Shown: positions 15,681 to 24,653, counted from the first letter of the stretch. The stretch is 64,000 bases of DNA from Bradyrhizobium sp. SZCCT0153 (GCF_018129995.1 NZ_JAFCKS010000009.1:62001-126000); one strand, 5' to 3'. Numbers and translations are program-made. Notes: a model not told the origin generated them from the sequence alone.

Positions 15681-15934
15681 TGCACAGACTGTTTTTGGGG
15701 ACCTTCATTCACGGTAGGAGCGGGCCTTTGCAACGGCGTAAACCGGCGCAGGGAAATCCGGTTAACGGGCGTTAGCCAAGCCTGCCTCCTTCGCGGACCA
15801 TGCGGGAGCCGCGCCAAGGCGAGCGCCCGTCAGTCCAATTCGCGCCGCCGGTCGGTCCAAGCGCGCGCCTGATCCGGCCGCTAGATTTCACCTCGGTTGC
15901 CTCGGTCGGAAGGCGCATCATTGGGGGTGAAGTC

Positions 15935-16654
15935 ATGGGAAAGAAACTTGTACTGACGGCTGCGCTGCTGTCGCTGGCAACGCCGGCATTCGCTGCGGAT
16001 ATCATCGCGCCCGTGCCGGTGAAGGCACAGGTGCCCGCGCCGATCTTCAGCTGGACCGGCTTCTACATCGGCGCGCATGGCGGCGGTGCCTGGAGCAAGT
16101 GGACCGGCATCGATCCGACCGATCCGGCTGCCGTCTGGAGCTCCGTCACGGCCAGCGGCGGCATCGTCGGCGGCCAGTTCGGCGGCAATTACCAGATCAG
16201 CAATTTCGTGGTCGGCCTCGAAGGCACCGGTGCGTGGTCGAGCGTCACGCTGAACACAGGCGGGCCGTTCGGCGGCGGCGCCGGCTTCAACCTGTCGCTC
16301 AAGAACGACTACATCGCAACGGTTGCCGGACGCTTCGGCGTCGCCTTCGACCGCGTGCTGCTCTACGCCAAGGGCGGCGCGGCCTTCACCCGCGACAGGT
16401 ACAGCGCCGATAACGGCCTCGCCGGTGCTCTCGCCGGCTCCGCCTCGGGCAGCTTCAACCGCACCGGCTGGCTCGCCGGAGGCGGCGTCGAATGGATGTT
16501 CATACCGAACTGGTCGGTGAAGGCCGAATACAATTACATGGGCTTCGGCACCATCACCGAGCAGCCGGTGACGACGGGCAATCTGGCGGCGACGCCGGCG
16601 AACGTGAAGCTGAACATCCAGACCGGAACGGTCGGCGTGAACTACCACTTCTAG
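15935..16654 (+). CDS. Outer membrane beta-barrel protein (Omp25/RopB-like)
   Basis: A 239-residue protein with a signal peptide (MGKKLVLTAALLSLATPAFA) and a short Pro/Val linker. The eight-stranded porin-like barrel begins at FSWTGFYIGAHGGGAW and ends with VKLNIQTGTVGVNYHF, a C-terminal aromatic anchor for BAM-dependent insertion. Internal barrel signatures are GGIVGGQFGGNYQISNFVVG, VAGRFGVAFDRVLLYAKGG and WSVKAEYNYMGFG. ATG 15935 follows GGGGGTGA. It belongs to the outer-membrane protein family abundant in Rhizobiales. Confidence 0.9.
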   Translation: MGKKLVLTAALLSLATPAFAADIIAPVPVKAQVPAPIFSWTGFYIGAHGGGAWSKWTGIDPTDPAAVWSSVTASGGIVGGQFGGNYQISNFVVGLEGTGAWSSVTLNTGGPFGGGAGFNLSLKNDYIATVAGRFGVAFDRVLLYAKGGAAFTRDRYSADNGLAGALAGSASGSFNRTGWLAGGGVEWMFIPNWSVKAEYNYMGFGTITEQPVTTGNLAATPANVKLNIQTGTVGVNYHF

Positions 16655-16676
16655 CCACGCCGGCGCTGCCGCAAGA

Positions 16677-16898
16677 TTAATCGCCGGTCCGGCTGCTCAG
16701 CATGTCCCGGTCGATGCACATCTGCACACGCCTGATGGCGAGCAGCGACAGCCTGCCTTGCACACGCCCGGAGCGAACCCGCGCCCCGACCGCATAGGCA
16801 TAGCGCCAATAGCCAGGTGCGGCGTTTCGCGTCAGGGAAAAGTGGATGCCGCGGTGAATTCCCGCATGTGCGTCAAGCTCTTTGTGACGGCGCCCCAT
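16677..16898 (-). CDS. Possible small hypothetical protein
   Basis: A 73-residue reading frame occupying most of a 380-bp gap. The central part (GYWRYAYAVGARVRSGRVQG then RLSLLAIRRVQMCIDRDM) has protein-like composition and GC-rich third positions. No ribosome binding site is evident and no family is recognised, so it could be a decayed gene or chance frame. Confidence 0.35.
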   Translation of the reverse strand: MGRRHKELDAHAGIHRGIHFSLTRNAAPGYWRYAYAVGARVRSGRVQGRLSLLAIRRVQMCIDRDMLSSRTGD

Positions 16899-17035
16899 CG
16901 TCTAGCAATGCGGGATGGCCCGATACGTTCCTGGCCGCCGGCTCGGGCGGGCCCTGTCGCCTTGACGCGGGAGGCACGGCTGGCAATAACGCTAGGCCTC
17001 GCAAGCGCCGGCGCGTTCATGCCGCAAGGAAAGCT

Positions 17036-18133
17036 GTGCCCGTGAAAAGTCTCCGCCAGCTCCTGACCGGAGAGGACATCATCCAGCTCGTGATCCGGGT
17101 CGGCCTGCTCGGCCTTTTGATCATCTGGACCTTCCTGATCATCCGCCCGTTCGTGCCGATCCTGGCCTGGAGCGGCGTGCTCGCGGTGGCGTTCTACCCC
17201 GCTTTCAGCTGGGTCGCCAAAGTCCTCGGCGGCCGGCCCAAGACTGCTGCGGCGATCCTGACCCTGATCACGCTCGGCATCGTCATCGGCCCTGCGACCT
17301 GGCTCGGCATCAGCGCGGTGGATGGCGTGCGTGAGCTGGCGCGCCAGCTCGGCACCGGCGACCTCGCGCTCCAGTCGGCGCCGGAGCAGCTCAAATCGTG
17401 GCCGCTCGTCGGCCCGTGGCTCTATGACCTCTGGGAGCAGGCCTACAACAACATCCGCGCGGTGCTGCGCGAGGTCGCGCCCTATCTCCAGCCGCTGGCC
17501 GGACCACTGCTCTCGCTCGCGGGCGATGCCGGCGTCGGCACCCTCCAGTTCCTGGTCTCGGTGTTCGTCGCCGGCTTCTTGTTTCCGCACGGGCCGCGGC
17601 TGGTTGCGGCCGGCCGCGGCTTCCTGTTTCGCATCGTGCCCGAGCAGACTGAGCATTTCCTCGGGCTCGCGGGTGCGACCATCCGCGCCGTGGCGCAGGG
17701 CGTGATCGGCGTCGCGATCGTGCAGGCACTGCTCGCCGGCATCGGCTTCAAGCTCGCGGCCGTGCCGAGCGCAGGCCTGCTCGCCTTCATCGTGCTGCTG
17801 CTCTCGATCGTGCAGATCGGCGCCTTCCTGGTGCTGCTGCCGGTGATCATCTGGATATGGACCGCCAAGGACGTCACCACGGCGCTGCTGCTCACCGTGT
17901 TTCTCGTCCTCGTCGGCTTCCTCGACACCATGTTGAAGCCGCTCGTCATGGGGCGCGGCCTGACGACGCCGACCATCGTGATCTTCGTCGGCGTGATCGG
18001 GGGCACGCTCGCCCACGGCATCGTCGGCCTGTTCATCGGGCCGATCATCCTGTCGGTGGCATGGGAGATGATGATGGCCTGGATCAGGACGGAGGACCGG
18101 GCCGAGGCGGAGGCGCGGACGGGGGAGGGCTGA
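17036..18133 (+). CDS. AI-2E (PerM/TqsA) family membrane transporter
   Basis: A 365-residue inner-membrane protein with about eight transmembrane segments. The N-terminal pair is LLGLLIIWTFLIIRPFVPI and AWSGVLAVAFYPAFSWVAK. A soluble loop with amphipathic helices follows, then the conserved C-terminal core (GVIGVAIVQALLAGIGF and GLTTPTIVIFVGVIGGTLA..GIVGLFIGPIIL). The family includes putative autoinducer-2 exporters and Na+/H+ antiporters; the substrate is unknown here. The GTG start at 17036 has AAGGA 5-6 nt upstream; a second GTG at 17042 is possible. Confidence 0.85.
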   Translation: MPVKSLRQLLTGEDIIQLVIRVGLLGLLIIWTFLIIRPFVPILAWSGVLAVAFYPAFSWVAKVLGGRPKTAAAILTLITLGIVIGPATWLGISAVDGVRELARQLGTGDLALQSAPEQLKSWPLVGPWLYDLWEQAYNNIRAVLREVAPYLQPLAGPLLSLAGDAGVGTLQFLVSVFVAGFLFPHGPRLVAAGRGFLFRIVPEQTEHFLGLAGATIRAVAQGVIGVAIVQALLAGIGFKLAAVPSAGLLAFIVLLLSIVQIGAFLVLLPVIIWIWTAKDVTTALLLTVFLVLVGFLDTMLKPLVMGRGLTTPTIVIFVGVIGGTLAHGIVGLFIGPIILSVAWEMMMAWIRTEDRAEAEARTGEG

Positions 18134-18230
18134 GCTGCCCGCGCGGGCTGTGATCAACGCCCCGGCCGAACTTGTCTATTCAGCTAGACAAGTTACGATA
18201 GGTTAGATTCTGTTCGAGCCTACGATTGTA

Positions 18231-18626
18231 ATGGCGAAGTCTTCCAAGCTGGTTGCAGCGAAGCGCGGCAAGGTATTGTTGGTCAGACGCCGGTCGGACG
18301 GCCTGTGGATGTTCCCGGGCGGCCGCAAGCGTGCGCGCGAGTCCGACAAGGACTGCCTGCGGCGGGAGATCAAGGAAGAGCTGCCCAAGCTGAAGCTCGG
18401 CCGCATCAGCCTCTGGAAGGAGGTAACGGCCAGGAACAAGCGCTCCGGCCGCAAGATGAGCGACGCGATCTTCATCGCCAAGGGCGCCAAGGGAAGACTC
18501 GCGATCGGTGACAAGAACGAGATCGACCGGGCTGCGTGGCAGAAGCCGCGCGGCATCCGCCTGACGCCGACCTCGCGCTACATCCGCGACCGCCTGTTTC
18601 CGAGGAAACCGCGTCGGCGCGGGTGA
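18231..18626 (+). CDS. NUDIX hydrolase
   Basis: A 131-residue protein with a Nudix box fitting G-x5-E-x7-REUxEE: GRKRARESDKDCLRREIKEE at about residues 27-48. KVLLVRRRSDGLWMFPGG, just before it, is typical. The N- and C-termini are strongly basic (AAKRGK, RDRLFPRKPRRRG). Nudix enzymes cleave nucleoside diphosphates linked to other moieties; the substrate cannot be read. It converges with the zinc-ribbon gene, 10 bp between stops. Confidence 0.85.
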   Translation: MAKSSKLVAAKRGKVLLVRRRSDGLWMFPGGRKRARESDKDCLRREIKEELPKLKLGRISLWKEVTARNKRSGRKMSDAIFIAKGAKGRLAIGDKNEIDRAAWQKPRGIRLTPTSRYIRDRLFPRKPRRRG

Positions 18627-18636
18627 GCTGGAGCGT

Positions 18637-18930
18637 TTAGTCTTCGTCTGCGTCCTTTGCCGACGACTCCGTCCGTCCGTCGTATGATCGGGAGGCATTG
18701 CTGCGTGATTTGGGCGCGGACGCCATGGTCATTTCGGTCTCGCGCTGCTCCTTGCGAGCCTTGCGCGCGCGCTTCATCGCCGCCTTGACCTGAGGGTTCG
18801 GCGAATCCTCCGCGAAGAAGAGCACCACCTCGCAGCTCGGACATTGCCTGGAGTAGCCGTCCTGCAACCGCCCGGCGCGGTCGCGGAATACGGTCTTGCA
18901 GCGCTGGCACTGAATCTGGATGAAACTCAT
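18637..18930 (-). CDS. Zinc-ribbon protein with charged tail
   Basis: A 97-residue protein with zinc ligands in IQCQRCKTVFRDRAGR and YSRQCPSCEVVLFF within the first 40 residues. A highly basic helix (AAMKRARKARKEQRETEM) and a Ser/acidic tail follow. The layout suggests a small nucleic-acid- or ribosome-associated protein, but there is no named family I can assign. Confidence 0.7.
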   Translation of the reverse strand: MSFIQIQCQRCKTVFRDRAGRLQDGYSRQCPSCEVVLFFAEDSPNPQVKAAMKRARKARKEQRETEMTMASAPKSRSNASRSYDGRTESSAKDADED

Positions 18931-18977
18931 GCGCCGCCGAAAATGATAGATGGAAATGGAGCATCAGGTGATCCCAA

Positions 18978-19175
18978 ATGTCTGAAGAAAGCCTGAATGG
19001 TTCCGCCAATTCACCATCGGGTTCGCCGCGCCCGATGCGGATGCGCCGGAGCCGCTCGCAAAAGCCGCACGGTGAGGCGTCATCAGGCCGCCGCAACAGG
19101 CGACGGGATCAGCCCGTCAGAACCGCCCGATCGGTCGCTATTGCTTGGCCGCTATCGTGTCCAGGCAATGGTTGA
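18978..19175 (+). CDS. Doubtful small basic ORF
   Basis: 65 codons with AGGTGA 7-8 nt before the ATG, and an Arg/Ser/Pro-rich composition (PRPMRMRRSRSQKPHGEASS). Its last 38 bp overlap the convergent exported-protein gene, and no family is recognised. It fills an otherwise empty gap of about 200 bp. Confidence 0.25.
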   Translation: MSEESLNGSANSPSGSPRPMRMRRSRSQKPHGEASSGRRNRRRDQPVRTARSVAIAWPLSCPGNG

Positions 19176-19377
19176 GAAAGGCGGTGCGGTCCCTCGGCAG
19201 CACCTTCTCGAGATCGGCCTTCAGCGCGCATTCGCGCTGCTTGATCTGCTCGGCGCGCCGCTTCTCGGCCGCCTCGCGGTATTCGGGAGCAACCTTGTTG
19301 GGATCGACGAGGGCTTGGGAGCGCGCGGGGGCTGTCACGGCGAGTGCAATGGCGACGACCATAATGAGCTGTTTCAA
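19138..19377 (-). CDS. Small exported helical protein
   Basis: 79 residues if the TTG at 19377 is used. GGAGG lies 5 nt upstream of it, and it gives a standard signal peptide (MKQLIMVVAIALAVTAPARS). In-frame ATG codons further upstream at 19401 and 19428 would bury the ribosome binding site inside the gene. The mature part is a charged helix with two cysteines (KQRECALKADLEK and FLNHCLDTIAAKQ), perhaps disulfide-linked in a helical hairpin. Function unknown. Confidence 0.65.
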   Translation of the reverse strand: MKQLIMVVAIALAVTAPARSQALVDPNKVAPEYREAAEKRRAEQIKQRECALKADLEKVLPRDRTAFLNHCLDTIAAKQ

Positions 19378-19534
19378 ATGAGCCTCCGTAAAAAGGCTCA
19401 TGCTAGCGCGAGCGCTGCGAGGGCTCAAACGCTAAGTGCGATGAGGCGACCGATGGCGCAATGCATCCGGGCCGCGTCGCTGTGGGCTTGGCGGAGCTGG
19501 AATCGGCGACTTGAAGTTGATCAAGCCAGGCCCG

Positions 19535-19777
19535 TCACTTCACGGCGTGGTCGATCTTGTGTCCCAGATGCCCGGTGTCGTGATCGCGGCGCAACTGGCT
19601 CAACGACGTCTCGTTCAGCTGAAGCAGGACCTCGTTGAGCTCAGTCGCATCCGGATAGCCGGCCGCAAAACCCTTGCCGTAGATCTTGCGCAACGTGCCG
19701 ACCAGCGTGTTGCCATGCTTCTTGCCGATCGCGCCATCCTTGTCCCGATGGCGACCATCCAGGCCCGATCCCTTCAT
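19535..19777 (-). CDS. Small conserved hypothetical protein
   Basis: An 80-residue hydrophilic protein starting MKGSGLDGRHRDKDGAIGKK, with a core (GNTLVGTLRKIYGKGFAAGY) and a C-terminus ending SLSQLRRDHDTGHLGHKID. GGGAG precedes ATG 19777 by 7 nt. About 60 bp of its 3' end recur in decayed form beside tRNA-Lys at 21.3 kb, so it belongs to a duplicated family. Function unknown. Confidence 0.7.
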   Translation of the reverse strand: MKGSGLDGRHRDKDGAIGKKHGNTLVGTLRKIYGKGFAAGYPDATELNEVLLQLNETSLSQLRRDHDTGHLGHKIDHAVK

Positions 19778-20021
19778 GTGCCTCTCCCTGTGCGGCGTCT
19801 TGAGCGCCTGAAGCGAACGTGCTCCCAAACGAGTTGATTGGCAACGATGCAGCGCGTTGCGTCGCACTCGCATCCCTTGGCCGTGAAACCGCGTCAGATC
19901 GGGGTGCGACGGTTGGCGTATCGTGGCTGTGGAAAGATCGGCGCAGGATTGTGAACCAGTTCACACGCGATCTCCGGGGCCGCCGCTATAAAGGCTCCAT
20001 TGCTTTACCGATTGATATTTG

Positions 20022-20058
20022 AAAACGCCCCAGCGCTGCCACCAGGCGCTGGGGTTTT
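20022..20058. terminator. Bidirectional intrinsic terminator
   Basis: CCCCAGCGC (20028-20036) pairs with GCGCTGGGG (20046-20054), flanked by AAAA and TTTT that extend the stem or act as U tracts. On the minus strand it would end the 56-codon gene stopping at 20157. On the plus strand it could end an unannotated short RNA. Apart from this, the 19778-20156 gap shows nothing I can support. Confidence 0.75.
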
Positions 20059-20156
20059 CATTTTGATCGCCGCAAAGCCCAGACTTCAACGCCCGGATTT
20101 CGCGAAGCGCGATCTGATCGGCGGGTGGTGGCTTCCGAATAGCGGAGGCGGGGCGG

Positions 20157-20327
20157 CTAGGCTGCTTGCTCCTCGAACGAGGTGTAGACCCGGCCATTTG
20201 GATCAACGATCTGAACGTCCCGGCACCCGTCCTCGACAAGCTCTCTTGCCTTCTTGAGGGCGGCCGCGAGTGACAGCCGCTTCAGGCTGACCGCGCCTGC
20301 CGTGTCGAAACCGCTGATTTCAAACAT
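20157..20327 (-). CDS. 56-residue conserved-looking protein
   Basis: A complete small gene: GGAGGGAG lies 5 nt or so before the ATG, followed by 56 codons and TAG. The product begins MFEISGFDTAGAVSLKRLSL, continues with a helix AAALKKARELVEDGCRDVQ, and ends IVDPNGRVYTSFEEQAA. The VEDGCRDVQIVDPNGRVY part resembles the short helix plus strand-turn-strand proteins common in rhizobia. An intrinsic terminator lies about 100 bp downstream. Function unknown. Confidence 0.75.
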   Translation of the reverse strand: MFEISGFDTAGAVSLKRLSLAAALKKARELVEDGCRDVQIVDPNGRVYTSFEEQAA

Positions 20328-20606
20328 GCCGCTCCCTCCTGTTTTGGCGAATCCTACACCTTTTTGGGGCGTTGTCTGCGGCTTTGTCGCGCCTCGAAGC
20401 AGGCTGCCCGCATGACCAGTTCCAGCGCATGGACCCCGTAATCGGCCGGGGTGGCTGGAGACGCCGGGCGGCTACGTCGCTAACGTGGAATTAATCCGAA
20501 ATGCTCACAATTTTAGGCAGTTGTAGGTGGGTGCTGCGTAGAGGAGCCGTCGCTAGGACGTTCCGGCGTCGGCTTCCTTTTGCTCGCTCATTTGAGGTCA
20601 ATGCAC

Positions 20607-21266
20607 ATGACCACGACACCGGAAGCGCAAGGCATCGTCGAACAATTCGACCCCGTAGCACTCGCACTCGCCGCCGCACCCGAAACTGCAGCGCCGGAAG
20701 CAGCAGTCCCGGTCGAGCGGTCCAGCCGGAAATCGGTCCTGGCACTGTCGGTGTGTGCCCTGGCCATCAACGGAGCGGCCGCCATCTACACATTGCCGTC
20801 TGATTTCGCGTCGCTGAATGTCGGAAGTCTGGCTGAACTGCTTCCGCGCGGGGAAGCTTCCGTGCCTAAACCGGATCCGGTTGTCGCTGCCTTGAAGGAT
20901 ATTCAGTCGGCCCAGCAGCAACACACGGCTTCGCTGCAGGAGAACAATTACTTAGCGCAGCAAAATGCAGCTGTTCGGCAGCAGGATACAATGGTGCTGC
21001 TGTCTCTGCGACAGAGCATTACGGACGAGCGGGTCGATGTGAGGAAGATCTCCTCGCAGCTGTCCACGCTCATCGCGAAGGTCGACTCGCTGCAAACTAC
21101 AATGATGTCGGACGTCACGTCCTCCATCCGAAGAGCGCATGCTCGCTATGGACTGTCTGCGGCGATTCGCAAACGGATGGCGCGGCAGCCGAAAGCTATC
21201 GGGCCGGTTTCGGTCGGCGGAGCGCCGCTGAGTGTGCCGGTCGCGGCGTCGGCTCCGGAGAGTTGA
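20607..21266 (+). CDS. Membrane-anchored coiled-coil protein, unknown function
   Basis: 219 residues from ATG 20607 (ATG 20601 is also possible), with GAGG upstream. An Ala/Pro/Glu-rich cytoplasmic N-terminus precedes a single transmembrane helix (SVLALSVCALAINGAAAIYT). A long Gln-rich region with coiled-coil character follows (DIQSAQQQHTASLQENNYLA, then RQSITDERVDVRKISSQLST) and a basic C-terminal segment. I recognise no named family; the architecture suggests an envelope-associated scaffold. It lies next to tRNA-Lys. Confidence 0.65.
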   Translation: MTTTPEAQGIVEQFDPVALALAAAPETAAPEAAVPVERSSRKSVLALSVCALAINGAAAIYTLPSDFASLNVGSLAELLPRGEASVPKPDPVVAALKDIQSAQQQHTASLQENNYLAQQNAAVRQQDTMVLLSLRQSITDERVDVRKISSQLSTLIAKVDSLQTTMMSDVTSSIRRAHARYGLSAAIRKRMARQPKAIGPVSVGGAPLSVPVAASAPES

Positions 21267-21327
21267 GGACGCGTCGAGCAAATCGGCGGAGTTGGTTTCG
21301 ACGAAATGGGCTTGGCCGAGTGACTTC

Positions 21328-21392
21328 AGTCACTCGCGGCGTGGTCGATCCCGCGCCAAATGCCCGGTGTCGTGATCGCGACGAAACCAAGG
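21328..21392 (-). pseudogene. Decayed 3' fragment of a paralogue of the gene at 19535-19777
   Basis: About 60 bp match the 3' end of the gene at 19535-19777: both share GCGTGGTCGATC and ATGCCCGGTGTCGTGATCGC. Both encode RRDHDTGHL, but a 2-nt deletion shifts the frame after it. No start or N-terminal part remains. The fragment sits immediately 3' of tRNA-Lys, starting 6 bp from its CCA end. Confidence 0.65.
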
Positions 21393-21397
21393 AATTT

Positions 21398-21473
21398 TGG
21401 TGAGCGCGCTGGGGCTCGAACCCAGGACCCCGTGATTAAAAGTCACGTGCTCTACCGGCTGAGCTACGCGCTC
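21398..21473 (-). tRNA. tRNA-Lys (anticodon TTT)
   Basis: On the minus strand the 76-nt sequence starts GAGCGCGTAGCTCAGCCGGT and ends with the matching acceptor strand CGCGCTC, discriminator A and an encoded CCA. The anticodon loop reads CTTTTAA. The T arm GGGTTCGAGCCC is intact, and all four stems pair. Confidence 0.97.
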
Positions 21474-21768
21474 CCATGGCCGCTGATGGCATTCAAGATC
21501 GATCGCCATCGTCTTCGGACATTCGAGAAGCATGTCTTGCCGCTGCGCTGAAGCTCGCGTCGCGGGGAAAACCGGCTGTTTCCGGATCATGCTCTCGGCC
21601 CGCGCTGTGTAGGGGGATGGGGCGCTGAGGTCAATAGCAGCGGTTGCTGCCGAAGTTCGCAGCAGGAGCGGGGATTTGCTCGCGGTATCCGCCGCTTAGG
21701 CCGGAATTTTCAACTCGATTGGCGGCCCGCTGTCCACGCCGAACAGCACCGATGGTTTGCCGGCGCCG

Positions 21769-24438
21769 TCAGTTCGTCTCCCGCCGCACCTCGCTCGGCA
21801 CGGGCTGCGGCGTGCCGGCGGGGGTCGGCAACGCGACGGGGCGCAGGCCGATCAGCTCTGCGGTGCGGATCGCGCTGTCGCGCCAGAACTGGAACGAATT
21901 GATGCGGCTGAGTTCGAGGATGGCGATGGCGACCGCGGCCAGGAACGGCAGGCTCTGCAGCACCAGCACGCCGGCGAAGATGTAGATCTCGGTGATCTGC
22001 CTGAAGCTGTTGGAGGCAACAAGGACGCCGGCGCCGATCAGGAGCAGGGCGCCGATCACGGCCTCCCAGAACGCCTGGAACTCGATCGACATCCTGGACA
22101 GGCCACCCTTGGAGGTGCGCGCGAACGCGATGTGCTCGGTGATGAGACCCTGCGCGACCGCGCGCGACACCGTCCACTGCACGCTCATCGCCGCGATCAT
22201 GGCGCCCAGCATCTGGCCCGGCTTGATCGCGACGCGCGCGCGGTACATCGACAGGAAGTGCGCGAGCGAGACGATGAAGGCGCCGATGATCGGCAGCGTC
22301 AGGATCTTGTCGGGGATGGCGATGTCGGCGAAGGCGACGATCGGCACCCAGACGAGGTTGAGCAGCGCCACGACCACGCCGAGGCTTTCGGCGCCCAGCC
22401 AGTTCAGCCAGCCGAGGCCGTATTCACGCTTCTGGTCGGGCGTCAGCCGGCTGCGGCCGGGCAGGAAGTGGCGCCAGTGCTTCTTCACGATCTGGAGGCC
22501 GCCATAGGCCCAGCGGTGACGCTGCTTCTTGAACGCCTCGTAGGTGTCGGGGAGCAGGCCCTGGCCGTAGCGGTGGTTGGTGTAATGGGTGGTCCAGCCG
22601 AGCTCCTGGATCGCAAGGCCAAGATCACTGTCCTCGCAGATCGTGTCGCTCGACCAACCGCCCGCCATGTCCATCGCGGCGCGGCGGATCAGGCACATTG
22701 TGCCGTGCACGATGATGGCGTTGGTCTCGTTGCGCTGGACCATGCCGATGTCGAAGAAGCCGGCATATTCGCCGTTCATGATGTAGTGCATGATCGACAG
22801 ATCGCCGTCGCGATGCTCCTGCGGTGCCTGCACGAGGCCGACGCGCGGATCGGCGAACGCCGGCACGAGGTCCTTCAGCCAGTCGGGATCGACGACGTAG
22901 TCGGCATCGAGGATACCGATGATCTCGGCATCGACGGCGGTGCGGTCCATCGCGATGCGAAGTGCCCCGGCCTTGAAGCCTTGCACCTTCTCGGCATTGA
23001 TGAACTTGAAGCGTTCGCCGAGCGTTCGGCAATGGTCCTGAATCGGCTGCCAGAAGGCGGGGTCCGGCGTGTTGTTGATGATCACGACGCATTCGTAGTT
23101 CGGATAGTTCAGCCGCGACAGCGCATCGAGCGTCTGCTTGAGCATCTCGACCGGCTCGAAATAAGCGGGGATGTGGATCGAGACTTTCGGAAAGTAGTTC
23201 TCGGGCACGTTCTCGACCGGCTTGTCCTTGCTGAGCAGCCGCTGGGGCGGCCGGCCGAACGCGACCGCGGCGATCTCGTCGATGCGCGCCATCGCGATGA
23301 GGACGAGGGGAACAAGCAGGATCATGCCGAGCGTCAGCGCGAAGGCCGAGCCGAAGATGAAATAGTGTCCGTTCCAGAACGCGAACACGGTGGCGGCCCA
23401 GGCGCCGACGCCGTTGGCGGTGGCCGACAGCAGGAACGCCTGCTTCGCCGTCGGCTGCTGCAGCCGCAGAATCGGCAGCGACAGCAGGATTCCGACCAGC
23501 AGGGCGATCGTCATCAGCTTCCAGTAGTCGGGATTCTCCACCGGCCCGGTCCAGGCGAATTTCGGCTCGCGGCTGGCGTTGAGGATGCCCCAGTACGGAC
23601 CGACGCCGCCCTCGAAATATTTCCAGGGCTGATCGATGGCTTCGACGATGTTGTATTCCATGCCGATGGCGTCGGCGCGGCTGACGAAATTCCGCAAGGT
23701 CAGTGCCTGCTGGAACGGACCCGGGTCGGCATTGCGCAGATTGTAGCCCGCGCTCGGCCAGCCGAACTCGGCGATCACGATGCGCTTGCCGGGGAACAGG
23801 TTGCGCAACAAATTGTAGCGATCGACGGCCTGATCGACCGCCTGGTCCGAGCGGAAGTTTTCCCAGTAGGGCAGCACGTGGGCGGCGATGAAATCGACGT
23901 TGGAGCCGAGGTCGGGATTGTCGCGCCAGATGTTCCAGATCTCGCCGGTCGTGACGGGCACGCGGACCGCGCCCTTGACCTTCTTGATCATGTCGATGAG
24001 GTCTTCGACCTTCTGCTCGCCGCGGTAGATCACTTCGTTGCCGACGACGACGCCGTTGACGTTGCTGTTCTTGCGGGCGAGCTCGATCGCGGCCTTGATT
24101 TCGCGCTCGTTGCGGTCCTTGTCCTTGTCGATCCAGGCGCCGACGGTGACCTTGAGCCCGAACTCGGCTGCGATCGGCGGCACCAGTTCCACGCCGCCCG
24201 TGGACGAATAGAGGCGGATCGCGCGCGTCATGGTCGACAGCGTCTTCAGGTCGGCGCGGATTTTCTCTACCGTCGGGATGTTGTCGATGTCGGGGTGAGC
24301 CGAGCCCTCGAACGGCGCGTAGGAGACGCTGGGCAGCAGGCCCTTGAAGTCCGGTGCGGGTTCCTTGTCGCGCAAGACTCCCCACAGGCCGGCGTGGAGC
24401 ACGGACACAAGCAACAGGACGGCGGCGACAACGCGCAT
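21769..24438 (-). CDS. ndvB: Beta-(1,3)-glucan synthase: GH17-like domain fused to GT2 glycosyltransferase
   Basis: An 889-residue membrane enzyme. Residues about 40-310 form a GH17-like domain with candidate acid/base Glu in VVVGNEVIYRG and nucleophile Glu in VIAEFGWPSAG. Transmembrane helices follow, then a processive GT2 domain (about 400-680) with PAYFEPVEMLKQTL, DxD in ILDADYVVD, CEDSDLG and the QRHRW motif, then C-terminal helices. From the literature on Bradyrhizobium japonicum, NdvB polymerises UDP-glucose into cyclic beta-(1,3),(1,6)-glucans needed for osmotic adaptation and effective nodulation. ATG 24438 gives a standard N-terminal membrane anchor. ndvD lies upstream in the same direction. 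Confidence 0.92.
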   Translation of the reverse strand: MRVVAAVLLLVSVLHAGLWGVLRDKEPAPDFKGLLPSVSYAPFEGSAHPDIDNIPTVEKIRADLKTLSTMTRAIRLYSSTGGVELVPPIAAEFGLKVTVGAWIDKDKDRNEREIKAAIELARKNSNVNGVVVGNEVIYRGEQKVEDLIDMIKKVKGAVRVPVTTGEIWNIWRDNPDLGSNVDFIAAHVLPYWENFRSDQAVDQAVDRYNLLRNLFPGKRIVIAEFGWPSAGYNLRNADPGPFQQALTLRNFVSRADAIGMEYNIVEAIDQPWKYFEGGVGPYWGILNASREPKFAWTGPVENPDYWKLMTIALLVGILLSLPILRLQQPTAKQAFLLSATANGVGAWAATVFAFWNGHYFIFGSAFALTLGMILLVPLVLIAMARIDEIAAVAFGRPPQRLLSKDKPVENVPENYFPKVSIHIPAYFEPVEMLKQTLDALSRLNYPNYECVVIINNTPDPAFWQPIQDHCRTLGERFKFINAEKVQGFKAGALRIAMDRTAVDAEIIGILDADYVVDPDWLKDLVPAFADPRVGLVQAPQEHRDGDLSIMHYIMNGEYAGFFDIGMVQRNETNAIIVHGTMCLIRRAAMDMAGGWSSDTICEDSDLGLAIQELGWTTHYTNHRYGQGLLPDTYEAFKKQRHRWAYGGLQIVKKHWRHFLPGRSRLTPDQKREYGLGWLNWLGAESLGVVVALLNLVWVPIVAFADIAIPDKILTLPIIGAFIVSLAHFLSMYRARVAIKPGQMLGAMIAAMSVQWTVSRAVAQGLITEHIAFARTSKGGLSRMSIEFQAFWEAVIGALLLIGAGVLVASNSFRQITEIYIFAGVLVLQSLPFLAAVAIAILELSRINSFQFWRDSAIRTAELIGLRPVALPTPAGTPQPVPSEVRRETN

Positions 24439-24653
24439 CGCGGCTAAACCAAAAGGGGCTGAGGTGGCAGGGAAGCGGATCCGACCCCGAGATCCGACCA
24501 AGTCCGCGGCAAATGGAGCATATCTCTGCTGCGCGGTTTCACAACTGTCATGCCCTCATGACCTTATGAGGGCATGGCCAGTTTCGGAATGTGCGGCAGT
24601 GCCAACCGCCCTTATCGCCGATCGTTCCTGAACGCAGGCTGAAACGATCGCGG

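Noticed and set aside
21328..21473. Prophage or integrative element at tRNA-Lys
   Set aside because: No integrase, no duplicated tRNA 3' end and no phage genes in the flanks; only a gene fragment is present.
21757..24447. Long open frame of 896 codons antisense to ndvB
   Set aside because: Its composition (Arg/Asp/Gly/His/Val-rich, no recognisable domains) is the mirror of a GC-rich gene, and ndvB on the other strand has complete catalytic motifs.
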